Source of the DNA: Gammaproteobacteria bacterium
GTDB taxonomy: Bacteria > Pseudomonadota > Gammaproteobacteria > Pseudomonadales > Azotimanducaceae
Assembly: GCA_028821405.1 (NCBI GenBank)
Contig: JAPPGK010000058.1
Coordinates: 1-50,447 of the forward strand
DNA: 50,447 nt
Reading direction: 5' to 3'
Below are positions 1 through 8,062 of the stretch, in pieces. The position numbers were made by a program, and so were the translations under genes. A model generated the notes under the pieces. It did not search any database and was not told the DNA's origin. It saw nothing but the letters and a program-made list of their open reading frames with translations. Positions within the stretch are counted from its first letter, which is position 1. Every line of letters starts with the position of its first letter.

Positions 1-1
1 A

Positions 2-32
2 CCCCGGCGCACAGCGAAGCGAAGCGCCGGGG
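2..32. repeat. Perfect 9-bp inverted repeat at window start
   Basis: CCCCGGCGC (2-10) and GCGCCGGGG (24-32) are perfect complements around a 13-base loop holding two GCGAA units. It could be the terminator hairpin of a gene left of the window or a dispersed palindrome; there is no T-tract. The rest of 1-268 holds no credible gene: it is leader sequence for the ABC exporter operon. Confidence 0.6.
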
Positions 33-268
33 ACGGCTTTGGGGCGCTACGGGTCGCCGAGGCCGTTACGCGTCTTGGTGTAGAATGGCGGATCAACCCC
101 GATCCTCTCCACCCACGTTTTGCCTACCCCCCACACATACGCGAAGCCCCTTCAACCGACGTCGCCCCCATTCGGCGCACCACATACCGCCACCCGAAAA
201 CCCCACGATCCACGTCCGGCGGCGAGTCGTCCTGGCCCGCTCGCGCGGCTTGGGAAAGGAGGGTTGCG

Positions 269-2185
269 GTGAGCATGCGAGGCGGCAGCTTCGGCGGCGG
301 CTACAGCAGCGGTCGCGGTAGTTTCAGCAGCTACCGAAAGGGCCCGATGCGGGAACGTTCGTCGTTCAAGCATCTAGGGCACTTAAAGCGCCTGTTCCCC
401 TATCTCAAGCAATACCGCTGGGTCTTGGGGTCTTCGCTGCTCGGGTTGTTGGCCACGCGCGGGCTCATGATGTGCATCCCGCTGCTCATGATGGTGACCA
501 TCGACAGCCTGGCCGACCCCGAGATCGAGCCCAACTACGTCTACCCCGCGCTCGGCATCCTCGGCATCGTCATCCTGCAGTCGGGCATCTATATCGCCAC
601 CCGCTGGGCGCTCAGGCGGATCTCCATCGCCATCACCTACGACCTGCGCAAGCGGCTGTTCGACCACGTCCAGTTCCAGGGGCCCACCTTCTTCAACCGC
701 TTCGGCACCGGCGATCTCATGTCCCGGGCCGTCAACGACGTGCGCATGGTGCGCATGGCGGCGTCGTTCGGGTGGGTGATGATCATGCAGACGCTGATGA
801 TGCTCTTCATGGGCGTCGGCTTCATGGTCAGCTTGGCGCCGGCATTGTCCGGCTGGGCGCTGATTCCGCTGCCCCTCGTCGGCATCGTGGGCTGGGTGAT
901 GGCCCGGGGCATGTATCCGTACTACCGGGAACGCCAGGAGGCGATGGCGGAAGTCACGTCCTTCGCCCAGGAGAACCTGAACGGCATCCGCACCATCCAG
1001 GCCATGGCCCAGGAAGACCACGAGATCGCCCGCTTCAACCGGTCGAGCACCGTGTATGCGCAAAAGTGCTACCGCGCCACGCGCTACCAGACCTTCATGG
1101 GGGTCGCGATGCAGGCGACGTCGACGATCTCCCCGCTGATCATCATGTTCTATGGCGGGTTGCTGGTGCTTGCGGGCGACATCACCGTCGGGACGTGGTC
1201 GGCGTTCTCCGTCTACCTTGGCATGGTCACGATGTCCGTGACATCCATTGGCCATTCGCTGGCGATGTTCGTCGCCGCCGCAGCCGGCACCGAGCGGCTC
1301 TACGAGGTGCTCGACGCCGAGCCAGAGGTCGTGGACGATCCGCACTTCCAGCCGTCGGGTCCCATCGAGGGGCGCATCGAGTTCCGGAAGTTCTCCTATC
1401 GGCATCCCGGCGCACCTCGGCCGACGATCAGCAACATCGACCTGCATGTGGACGCGGGCGAAACCGTCGCGTTGTTGGGGCGGGTCGGCTCGGGCAAGTC
1501 CACGATCCTGAAGGCCGCCGTTCGCCTGCTCGACACCCCCAAGGGAAGCGTCTTCCTCGATGGCCACGATGTCTGCGACTTCCCGGTGCGCAAGCTGCGC
1601 GAAGTCGTCACCCTGGTCCCCCAGGATCCCTTCCTGTTCTCGGCGACACTGCGTGAAAACCTGACCTACGACGATCCCGAGCGGTCGGATGAACCCATCT
1701 GGGACGCCGTGGAAGCCGCCGGTCTGGAACCGACCATCCGCGACTTCGCCGAAGGACTGGACACGATCGTTGGCGAGCGCGGCATCACCCTCTCGGGTGG
1801 CCAGAAGCAACGTGCCACCCTCGCCCGCGGCCTGATTCGCGACGCCAAGGTCTTGCTGCTCGACGACTGTTTCTCGAGCGTCGACACCGAAACGGAAGAC
1901 CGGATCCTCTCCGGGCTCGAACGCCTGCGTGGGTCGAAGACCACGTTGCTGATCTCCCACCGCGTATCGACGGCGCGCCATGCCGACCGAATCTATGTGG
2001 TCGACAACGGTCGCATCCTGGAAACCGGCACGCATGAGGAACTGCTCGCCAAGGACGGCTACTACGCCGAGCTCGAAGCCGTGCAGAGCAACCAGGAGCT
2101 CGACCGCTCGCGCAAGAGCCGGTTGCTGCACGACCTGGAGGTCGACGACGAGCCGGCGCTTGCCGCCGTACGGGGCGACGGATGA
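269..2185 (+). CDS. ABC exporter subunit A (permease-ATPase fusion, degenerate-site half)
   Basis: Inner-membrane half-transporter with six predicted membrane helices (about residues 45-330) followed by an ATPase domain. Visible motifs are Walker A GRVGSGKST (about 405-413), signature LSGGQKQR (about 507) and Walker B LLLDD (about 530), where Asp stands in place of the catalytic Glu. This is the pattern of the non-hydrolysing site in heterodimeric exporters (BmrC of BmrC/BmrD, TM287 of TM287/288), so I infer it pairs with the overlapping next gene. The first 32 residues are Gly/Ser/Arg-rich, unlike the family core. The start is GTG at 269 with AGGAGGG at 257-263; an in-frame ATG at 275 is the alternative. 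Substrate unknown; drug or lipid-like export is typical. Confidence 0.9.
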   Translation: MSMRGGSFGGGYSSGRGSFSSYRKGPMRERSSFKHLGHLKRLFPYLKQYRWVLGSSLLGLLATRGLMMCIPLLMMVTIDSLADPEIEPNYVYPALGILGIVILQSGIYIATRWALRRISIAITYDLRKRLFDHVQFQGPTFFNRFGTGDLMSRAVNDVRMVRMAASFGWVMIMQTLMMLFMGVGFMVSLAPALSGWALIPLPLVGIVGWVMARGMYPYYRERQEAMAEVTSFAQENLNGIRTIQAMAQEDHEIARFNRSSTVYAQKCYRATRYQTFMGVAMQATSTISPLIIMFYGGLLVLAGDITVGTWSAFSVYLGMVTMSVTSIGHSLAMFVAAAAGTERLYEVLDAEPEVVDDPHFQPSGPIEGRIEFRKFSYRHPGAPRPTISNIDLHVDAGETVALLGRVGSGKSTILKAAVRLLDTPKGSVFLDGHDVCDFPVRKLREVVTLVPQDPFLFSATLRENLTYDDPERSDEPIWDAVEAAGLEPTIRDFAEGLDTIVGERGITLSGGQKQRATLARGLIRDAKVLLLDDCFSSVDTETEDRILSGLERLRGSKTTLLISHRVSTARHADRIYVVDNGRILETGTHEELLAKDGYYAELEAVQSNQELDRSRKSRLLHDLEVDDEPALAAVRGDG

Positions 2186-4281
2186 ACGGGGCGGCCACGA
2201 AAGCGCAACCGGCGCGCAACTACTCCGCCTTCGACGCCGAACTGACCCACCAGGCGCTCAACATGCGCCTGTTCCTCCGGCTCCTGAAGTGGGCCAAGCC
2301 GTATCGCGTCACGCTGATCGCGAGTGCCGTACTGGTGATCGTGAGTTCCGGCCTGGCCGTGCTCATGCCCGTGGTTCAGAACCGGATTCTCATCGACGAG
2401 ATCCTGGTCCCGAACAAGGCGGTGGACGCGCCTGACTACGGGCTCGTCGAGGCATTGCACTGGTGCGTCGAAGTGCTCGCCATCCAGCCGCTGGCCGTCG
2501 CGGTGTTGTTCTACATCGCCATCTTCGTCGTTCAGACCCTGTTCGGCGTCGCCCAGCAATTGCTGCTCACCAGCGGCTCGCTGAAGACCCTGCGCGACTT
2601 GAGGATCGACCTTTTCACCTCACTGGAACACAAGCCCGCGTCCTTCTACGACCATGTCGCCGTCGGTCGGGTGATGACCCGGGTCACCAACGACATTGAG
2701 AACCTGTTCGATCTCCTGACCGGTTTCGTGGCCCGGGCGGGCATCGTGATGCCTTTCTTCTTCGCGCTCGGCATCATGCTCCATGCGAGCTTCAAGCTGA
2801 CCTTGATCGGGCTGGCCATCATCCCCATCGCCGCGGTCGCGACCTATTACTTCCGCAGGGTCATGCGCGAGATCTTCCGGCGCATCCGAGACTCCGTATC
2901 GGCCTTGAACCAGTACATCCAGGAAGACCTGATGGGCATCGAGGTGGTGCAACTGTCGGGCCGCGAAGAGATGAACATGGCGCAGTACGACGAACTGAAC
3001 CGGGACAACCGGCGCCAGGAGTACCGGGCGGTCCCATACGAAGTCACGTTCGAGACGTTCAACATGAGCCTGTCGAGCATCGCCACCGTGGCCGTGCTCT
3101 GGTACGGCGGGGGCCAGTTCGTCCAGGAAGAAATCAGCCTCGGCACGCTCATCCTGTTCACCACCTACATCAACATGATGATCGCGCCGGTCTCCAGCGT
3201 GGGCTACTTCTTCAATACCCTGTTCCGGGCCATGGCTTCCGGCGAACGGGTCTTCCAGGCACTCGACTGGGACGAGCGTTTGCACGAGCCGGCACATCCG
3301 GTGAGTTTGGCCGAGCGCCTCAACGGCGAGGTCGTGTTCCGCAACGTCAACTTCGCCTATCCCGGCGGCGAGGGGGTGCTGAAAGGCGTCTCCTTCGACA
3401 TCGCCTCCGGCGAGAAACTCGCCATCGTCGGCCCCACCGGATCCGGGAAGAGCACCATCATCCGGCTGTTGGCGCGGTTCTACGACTTCGACGACGGCAT
3501 GATCTTCGTCGACGGACACGATGTGAACCACATCGCCAGCACCGACCTGCGCAAGCGGATCGGCGTGGTCCTCCAGGACTTCCATATCTTCTCGGGGACG
3601 GTGGCGGAGAACATCTCGCTCAACAACCCGGACATCGGCCAGGATCGGGTGGAGTGGGCGGCCCGGGTGGTCAACGCGGATCCGTTCATCCGCGACCTCG
3701 CCGACGGCTACGACACCGAACTCGCCGAGCGCGGGCACAACCTGTCGCAGGGCCAACAGCAGTTGCTGGCGTTCGCGCGGGTGTTGGCCGCCGACCCGGA
3801 GATCCTGGTGCTCGACGAAGCCACCTCCAGCATCGACACCGGCACGGAGCTCATCATCCAGGACGCCCTGCACAAGCTCACCGAGGGGCGGACGTCCATC
3901 ATCATCGCCCACCGCCTGCAGACCATCCAGGAATGCGACCGGATCCTCGTCCTGCACCACGGCATCGTGCGCGAACTCGGCACGCACGACGAGTTGATCG
4001 CGCAACGCGGCATCTACTACACCCTGCACGAACTGCAGTTTCAGGACAGCCAGGTGGCGGCGGAACTCGCCGGCGAGACCGAGGAAAGGCCCAAGCCACG
4101 CTTCGCGTGGACGGACTCGGACGACGACGAACCGTACCCGGAAGGCGGCATGGAAGGGGGCGGCATGGGCGGTCCGGCCATGGGCGGCTCAGGCATGGGC
4201 AGTCCCGGCATGGGGGGTGGGCCCAGGAACATCGGCGGATCGGGAGGAATGAACGGCCCCCGCCGTGGGCGACGGCGCTGA
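2182..4281 (+). CDS. ABC exporter subunit B (permease-ATPase fusion, catalytic half)
   Basis: Partner of the preceding gene, starting in a 4-base ATGA overlap that implies translational coupling. It has six predicted membrane helices (about 35-330) and an ATPase domain with Walker A GPTGSGKST (about 417), signature LSQGQQQ (about 520) instead of LSGGQ, and Walker B LVLDEAT (about 541) with the catalytic Glu intact. The altered signature here and the Asp in subunit A would meet in the same composite ATP site, as in BmrC/BmrD. The C-terminal 50 residues or so are a Gly/Met-rich low-complexity tail ending in a run of Arg. Likely an efflux pump; the cargo cannot be read from sequence. Confidence 0.9.
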   Translation: MNGAATKAQPARNYSAFDAELTHQALNMRLFLRLLKWAKPYRVTLIASAVLVIVSSGLAVLMPVVQNRILIDEILVPNKAVDAPDYGLVEALHWCVEVLAIQPLAVAVLFYIAIFVVQTLFGVAQQLLLTSGSLKTLRDLRIDLFTSLEHKPASFYDHVAVGRVMTRVTNDIENLFDLLTGFVARAGIVMPFFFALGIMLHASFKLTLIGLAIIPIAAVATYYFRRVMREIFRRIRDSVSALNQYIQEDLMGIEVVQLSGREEMNMAQYDELNRDNRRQEYRAVPYEVTFETFNMSLSSIATVAVLWYGGGQFVQEEISLGTLILFTTYINMMIAPVSSVGYFFNTLFRAMASGERVFQALDWDERLHEPAHPVSLAERLNGEVVFRNVNFAYPGGEGVLKGVSFDIASGEKLAIVGPTGSGKSTIIRLLARFYDFDDGMIFVDGHDVNHIASTDLRKRIGVVLQDFHIFSGTVAENISLNNPDIGQDRVEWAARVVNADPFIRDLADGYDTELAERGHNLSQGQQQLLAFARVLAADPEILVLDEATSSIDTGTELIIQDALHKLTEGRTSIIIAHRLQTIQECDRILVLHHGIVRELGTHDELIAQRGIYYTLHELQFQDSQVAAELAGETEERPKPRFAWTDSDDDEPYPEGGMEGGGMGGPAMGGSGMGSPGMGGGPRNIGGSGGMNGPRRGRRR
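4143..4250 (+). repeat. Gly/Met-coding short tandem repeats in the exporter tail
   Basis: Imperfect repeats of GGCATGGGCGG-like units encode alternating GGM/GxGM residues at the C-terminus of ABC subunit B. They lie wholly inside the reading frame and keep it open. Confidence 0.7.
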
Positions 4282-4357
4282 TCTCAACGACAACGCCCCC
4301 ACGGGCGACCAACGCGTTGAACCGGCCGATCCATAGGTCGGACGACGGGCACCGTGG

Positions 4358-4378
4358 GGGACGCCCTTGCGGCGTCCC
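4358..4378. repeat. GGGACGCC/GGCGTCCC hairpin between convergent genes
   Basis: Perfect 8-bp arms (4358-4365 and 4371-4378) with a CTTGC loop sit between the ends of the ABC operon and the flavin enzyme. The same arms recur at 16970-16989, also between convergent genes. It may act as a two-way transcription end; there is no clear T-tract on either side. Confidence 0.6.
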
Positions 4379-4381
4379 GTT

Positions 4382-5515
4382 CTAGATCACGCCTTTGGGC
4401 TCGAGGCCGAGGAAATACTGACCGGCTGTCTCGTAGTGCGCCTCGCGGCCCTGCACCTGCTGGGTGATCACGTGGGCGTCCTGGAAGCGCCGCTGGATCG
4501 CGCGGTCGTGGAAGATCGCCGTCGAACCGCTCAGGTTGTAGGCGATATCGACGACGCCTGCGGATTCGCGAATGGCGTGGGTGCCGGCCATGCGCAACTG
4601 AATGCGCTCGGCCATGGTGATCCGCCCCGTCGCCGAGACGGATCGCCAGACGTTGCCCGCCGACTCGAAGAGGAGCGCCTTGGCGGCCTGCCACCTGGCC
4701 TCGACCTTGCCGATCTGCTGCTGGATCACCGGGTCCTCGCATAGCGTGCGGGAACCGAATCGCGGCCGCTTGTCGCTGCACAGTTCGATGGTGGCATCGA
4801 GGGCCGCCCGGGAAACCCCCAGCGCGACGCAGCCGAACCCGCAGGCGAACATCAGCCCCTGGGGAATCACATAGATCGGGCCGGGTTCGCGTGCCGGCAC
4901 GTCCATGCGCATGGTGTGCTCGTCGGGGACGAAGAGATTCTCGACCCGGAAGCTGAAGCTGCCCGTGCCGCGCAGGCCACTGACCTGCCAGACGTCCAGG
5001 AAGTCGACGTCCTCGCGCGGCAGGAGATGCAACCGCGGCGGCTCGCCGCGTCCGCCGGAAACCGCCGCAATCCAATTGGCATGCCGACAGCCGCTGGAGA
5101 ACATCCAGCGACCGCTGAGCCGGAAGCCGCCGTTGACGTGCTCGAGGTCGATGGCGCCCTGGGGCGGGCCGTTGCCGATCACCGTACGCGGATCGCCCCA
5201 CACCTCTTCGGCGAGCGCCACCGGCGCCCGGCAGCAGGTCGTGGCAAATACCGCCCCCTGATTGAAGCACCAGCCCGCGCTGCCGTCGGCGTAGGCGATG
5301 GTGCGCACCACGTCGAGGTATTCGAGCCAGTCCATCTCCTCGCCGCCCACGGACCGCGGGACGAGGAGCCGGAACAAGCCCGCGTCCTTCATCGCGTCGG
5401 CGACCTTGGCGGGCAGCTCCCGCCGGGCGTCGATCTCGTCCGCCGCGGCAACGATTTTCGGCACCAGCGCTTCGGCGCGGGCCAGCGGCGTCAGGCCACC
5501 GTTGTCGGAATCCAT
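4382..5515 (-). CDS. Acyl-CoA dehydrogenase-fold flavin-dependent oxidoreductase (group D monooxygenase-like)
   Basis: 377 residues, the usual length for the acyl-CoA-dehydrogenase-like oxygenase components (HsaA, HpaH-C2 type). The N-terminal helical domain contains the LFRLLVPRSVGG stretch and then a beta domain with WMFSSGCRHANW, a pattern seen in the two-component flavin monooxygenase branch rather than in true acyl-CoA dehydrogenases. Such enzymes use reduced flavin from a separate reductase to hydroxylate aromatic or similar substrates. No reductase gene lies nearby, so the partner must be elsewhere, and an acyl-CoA substrate cannot be excluded. It is convergent with the ABC operon and divergent from the ankyrin gene. 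The ATG at 5515 has no strong ribosome site. Confidence 0.82.
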   Translation of the reverse strand: MDSDNGGLTPLARAEALVPKIVAAADEIDARRELPAKVADAMKDAGLFRLLVPRSVGGEEMDWLEYLDVVRTIAYADGSAGWCFNQGAVFATTCCRAPVALAEEVWGDPRTVIGNGPPQGAIDLEHVNGGFRLSGRWMFSSGCRHANWIAAVSGGRGEPPRLHLLPREDVDFLDVWQVSGLRGTGSFSFRVENLFVPDEHTMRMDVPAREPGPIYVIPQGLMFACGFGCVALGVSRAALDATIELCSDKRPRFGSRTLCEDPVIQQQIGKVEARWQAAKALLFESAGNVWRSVSATGRITMAERIQLRMAGTHAIRESAGVVDIAYNLSGSTAIFHDRAIQRRFQDAHVITQQVQGREAHYETAGQYFLGLEPKGVI

Positions 5516-5586
5516 GGCGAGGGAGTTTACGGCTTTCTGGATACTAGCGCTTTCGTTCCCAACGCCGATGCACTACGGTCCCGGGC

Positions 5587-7230
5587 ATGACGCAGCTCAC
5601 GAGACCCTGCGAGCTTGTCCCGGACGCGTTGGATTGGACCGGTAGGTGGACCGGCGAGGCCATCTGGCAGGTTCTCAACGCCGCCCGAGACGGGAATACC
5701 CACAAGCTCAAGGCGATGCTCGAAGACGATTCCACGTTGGTGGACGCCGGGTTCTGGTACACCCCGCCGCTGCACTTCGCCGTCCGCGAGGGCCATCTGG
5801 ATGCCGTGCGGTTGTTGATCGACGCCGGCGCGGACATCTTCCACCGTTCGCTCTATGCTCAGGAAACCTTGCTGGCAATCGCCCTCGACCGGGGCCACGA
5901 CGACGTCGCGCAGCTGCTCCGGGGCGAACTGGCAAGCCGCGTGTCCTCCACGGGCACCCGGCACGCCATTCACGAGGCGGTTGGTAGCGGCGACATTGCG
6001 ACTCTCGAGCGCTTGCTGGCCGACGAACCGGCCCTTCTCGACCGGGGCGATCACGTCGGCCGCCGCCCCTTGCACTATGCCGTCGAAGCGGGTCGGGCCG
6101 ACCTCGTTCAACGCCTTTTGGATCTCGGTGCCGACGTCGATGCATCCGGATTCAGCAGCGATGATCGTCTTGGCGGCACCGGGTTCCGGCCGGTGGTGCT
6201 CGCGCTATGGCATCACCCCTACTGGCAGCAGCGCAACGACTACGGCATCGCCCGGCTACTGTTGGCCCGAGGTGCCCGTTACAGCGCGACGATCGCCGCC
6301 GCCCTGGGCGACGAAGCGCGCGTTCTCGAACTCTTGGCATCCGATTCCACGCTTGCCAACGACCAGGAGCCCGGCGGCAAGCGACCCTTGTCCGCCGCCG
6401 CCGAGCGCAACCACGTTGCCATCGTGCAGCGCCTGCTCGACGCGGGCGCGGACCCCAACCTCGACGAGGGACCCAACTGTCCGAAGGGCTACGCGCTCTG
6501 GGCGGCGGCGCACTCGGGCTACTTCGAAATCGCGAAGATGCTCCTCGACGCGGGTGCCGACCCGAACGCCGACGTGGAGTCGTCCGCGACACCCACCGGC
6601 ACCCCGAACCCGGCGATGCGCGCCCTTCTCTACCAGCATGGCGGGCGAATGCCGCTGGGCATGCACTTCCACGAAGGCAATACCGACACCATCGCGGCCC
6701 TCATCGACGCCAAGCCCGAACTGTTCGACGTCCACCGCGTCACCGAGGGCTTCACGCTCGCCGTGTCAGCCGGTCACGAGTCGCTCGTCAGGCTCATGCT
6801 GGCCCGGGGCTTCCGCCTGCCTGCATCGGTAACCGGCTGCCAGACGTATCTTTGGCGATCCCTGGATCTCGCCCGGTTGCTGCTCGAACACGGCATGGAT
6901 CCCAACCTGCCCAACTGGCAGCAGGTCCGCCCGCTGCATTTCATCGCCGAGAAGGGCGAAGTCGAGAAGGCCCGGTTGTTCCTCGAACACGGTGCCGACC
7001 CGAACGCCATCGACGAGGAGTACCGGACCACGCCACTCGGTTGGGCAGCCCGGCGCGGACAGACCGAGTTCGTTCGCTTTGGCCTCGCCAACGGCTTCGA
7101 TCCCACATTGCCCGAGTCGCCGCCTTGGGCGAGTCCCATCGCCTGGGCGCGGCGGCGCGGCCACGACGAGACCGCCACACTCCTGGCCGAGGCAATTGCC
7201 GGGGTCTCGCCAACGCGCGAGGAACCGTAG
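5587..7230 (+). CDS. Ankyrin-repeat protein, about 12 repeats
   Basis: 547 residues made almost entirely of ankyrin helix-loop-helix repeats. Clear units carry TPPLHFAVREGHLDAV, GRRPLHYAVEAGRADLV, GKRPLSAAAERNHVAIV and VRPLHFIAEKGEVEKA, each followed by the typical LLL..GADPN end. No signal peptide or membrane segment is visible, so it is probably cytoplasmic. Ankyrin arrays bind proteins; the partner is unknown. It stands alone between a divergent flavin enzyme and a convergent HAD gene. Long ankyrin proteins are often enriched in host-associated bacteria, which is suggestive only. Some central repeats (about 200-250) are degenerate. Confidence 0.9.
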   Translation: MTQLTRPCELVPDALDWTGRWTGEAIWQVLNAARDGNTHKLKAMLEDDSTLVDAGFWYTPPLHFAVREGHLDAVRLLIDAGADIFHRSLYAQETLLAIALDRGHDDVAQLLRGELASRVSSTGTRHAIHEAVGSGDIATLERLLADEPALLDRGDHVGRRPLHYAVEAGRADLVQRLLDLGADVDASGFSSDDRLGGTGFRPVVLALWHHPYWQQRNDYGIARLLLARGARYSATIAAALGDEARVLELLASDSTLANDQEPGGKRPLSAAAERNHVAIVQRLLDAGADPNLDEGPNCPKGYALWAAAHSGYFEIAKMLLDAGADPNADVESSATPTGTPNPAMRALLYQHGGRMPLGMHFHEGNTDTIAALIDAKPELFDVHRVTEGFTLAVSAGHESLVRLMLARGFRLPASVTGCQTYLWRSLDLARLLLEHGMDPNLPNWQQVRPLHFIAEKGEVEKARLFLEHGADPNAIDEEYRTTPLGWAARRGQTEFVRFGLANGFDPTLPESPPWASPIAWARRRGHDETATLLAEAIAGVSPTREEP

Positions 7231-7318
7231 CAGCGACCCCTGCGGTCGGCAGAGAAACGTACGGCGTCGGGCCGCTGGCTCGCCCGGGACACGGCTCGGT
7301 GGGCGCAAACCCCACCCG

Positions 7319-8038
7319 CTACGCCAGCAATTCACCGATCGAATTGATCACCCTGTCGGGCGTGACGCCTTCGCCCGGGTCGAGACCGTTTCCGTGGGCG
7401 TCGATCCAGATGGCGAAGATCCCCGCCCGCTGGGCGCCCTCGATGTCGGCCAACAGGTTGTCGCCCACCATCCACGTCTCCGCCGGGCGGACCTCCAAGG
7501 CGGCGAGCGCATACCTGAACGCGCGCATCGCCGGTTTGCCGAAGCCGAAATCCCCCTCCACCTGGATATGGTCGAAGAAACCCGCCAGGCCGAACTGGCG
7601 GATCTTCCCCCACTGCTTCTCCGTGCTGCCGTTGGTCAGGAGCGCGAGCTTGGCACCGCTTCCCCGCAGCCGTTCGAGAGCCCCAAGCGCGCCTCGAAAC
7701 GGGGTGACGGCCTCGTCTCGAAGTACCGTGTAGCGCTTAGCCATCGCCTCGATCAATCCCGGCTCGGCGTCCGTTGCGCCGAGCGAAGATAGTGCGCTCG
7801 TGAAGATCGTTCGCCGGGCCGCGAGCAGGTCGAGGCGGCCCTCCCGTGCTTGCCGGTCGTCGTCCCAGAACCCGTCGCGGGCGTCGATCAGGGCGTCGAA
7901 GAACCGCGCCGGCGTCGTGCCGTCGAGGTTGCCGGCAAATTCGGCACAGATCCGCCGCCAGGCGACATCGGGGTCGCCGGAGTCGAGGATCGTATCGTCG
8001 AGATCGAAGATGATCGCTGTCGGCAGTCCCTTGGCCAT
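7319..8038 (-). CDS. HAD-family hydrolase (phosphatase, subfamily IA)
   Basis: About 239 residues with the four HAD motifs: DLDDT near the N-terminus (Asp nucleophile and acid/base Asp), LLTNGS (motif II), a Lys in GKPAMRAF (motif III) and MVGDN (motif IV). A cap domain lies between motifs I and II, as in the phosphoglycolate phosphatase/haloacid dehalogenase branch. It probably removes phosphate from a small metabolite; the substrate is not predictable. I chose ATG 8038; a TTG at 8062 would extend it by eight residues and abut the stop of the ABC gene upstream. It lies directly downstream of that gene, probably in one transcript. Confidence 0.88.
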   Translation of the reverse strand: MAKGLPTAIIFDLDDTILDSGDPDVAWRRICAEFAGNLDGTTPARFFDALIDARDGFWDDDRQAREGRLDLLAARRTIFTSALSSLGATDAEPGLIEAMAKRYTVLRDEAVTPFRGALGALERLRGSGAKLALLTNGSTEKQWGKIRQFGLAGFFDHIQVEGDFGFGKPAMRAFRYALAALEVRPAETWMVGDNLLADIEGAQRAGIFAIWIDAHGNGLDPGEGVTPDRVINSIGELLA

Positions 8039-8062
8039 CGGATTTCGCGCCCTAGTGCACAA

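Noticed and set aside
383-2131. 582-residue open frame antisense to ABC subunit A (and similar long antisense frames under most genes)
   Set aside because: His/Asp/Gly-rich composition typical of the reverse frame of GC-rich genes; no motifs, and the sense strand is a clear ABC transporter.
4358-4378. Calling the hairpins standard rho-independent terminators
   Set aside because: Stems are strong but no T-tract follows in either direction; recorded as inverted repeats instead.
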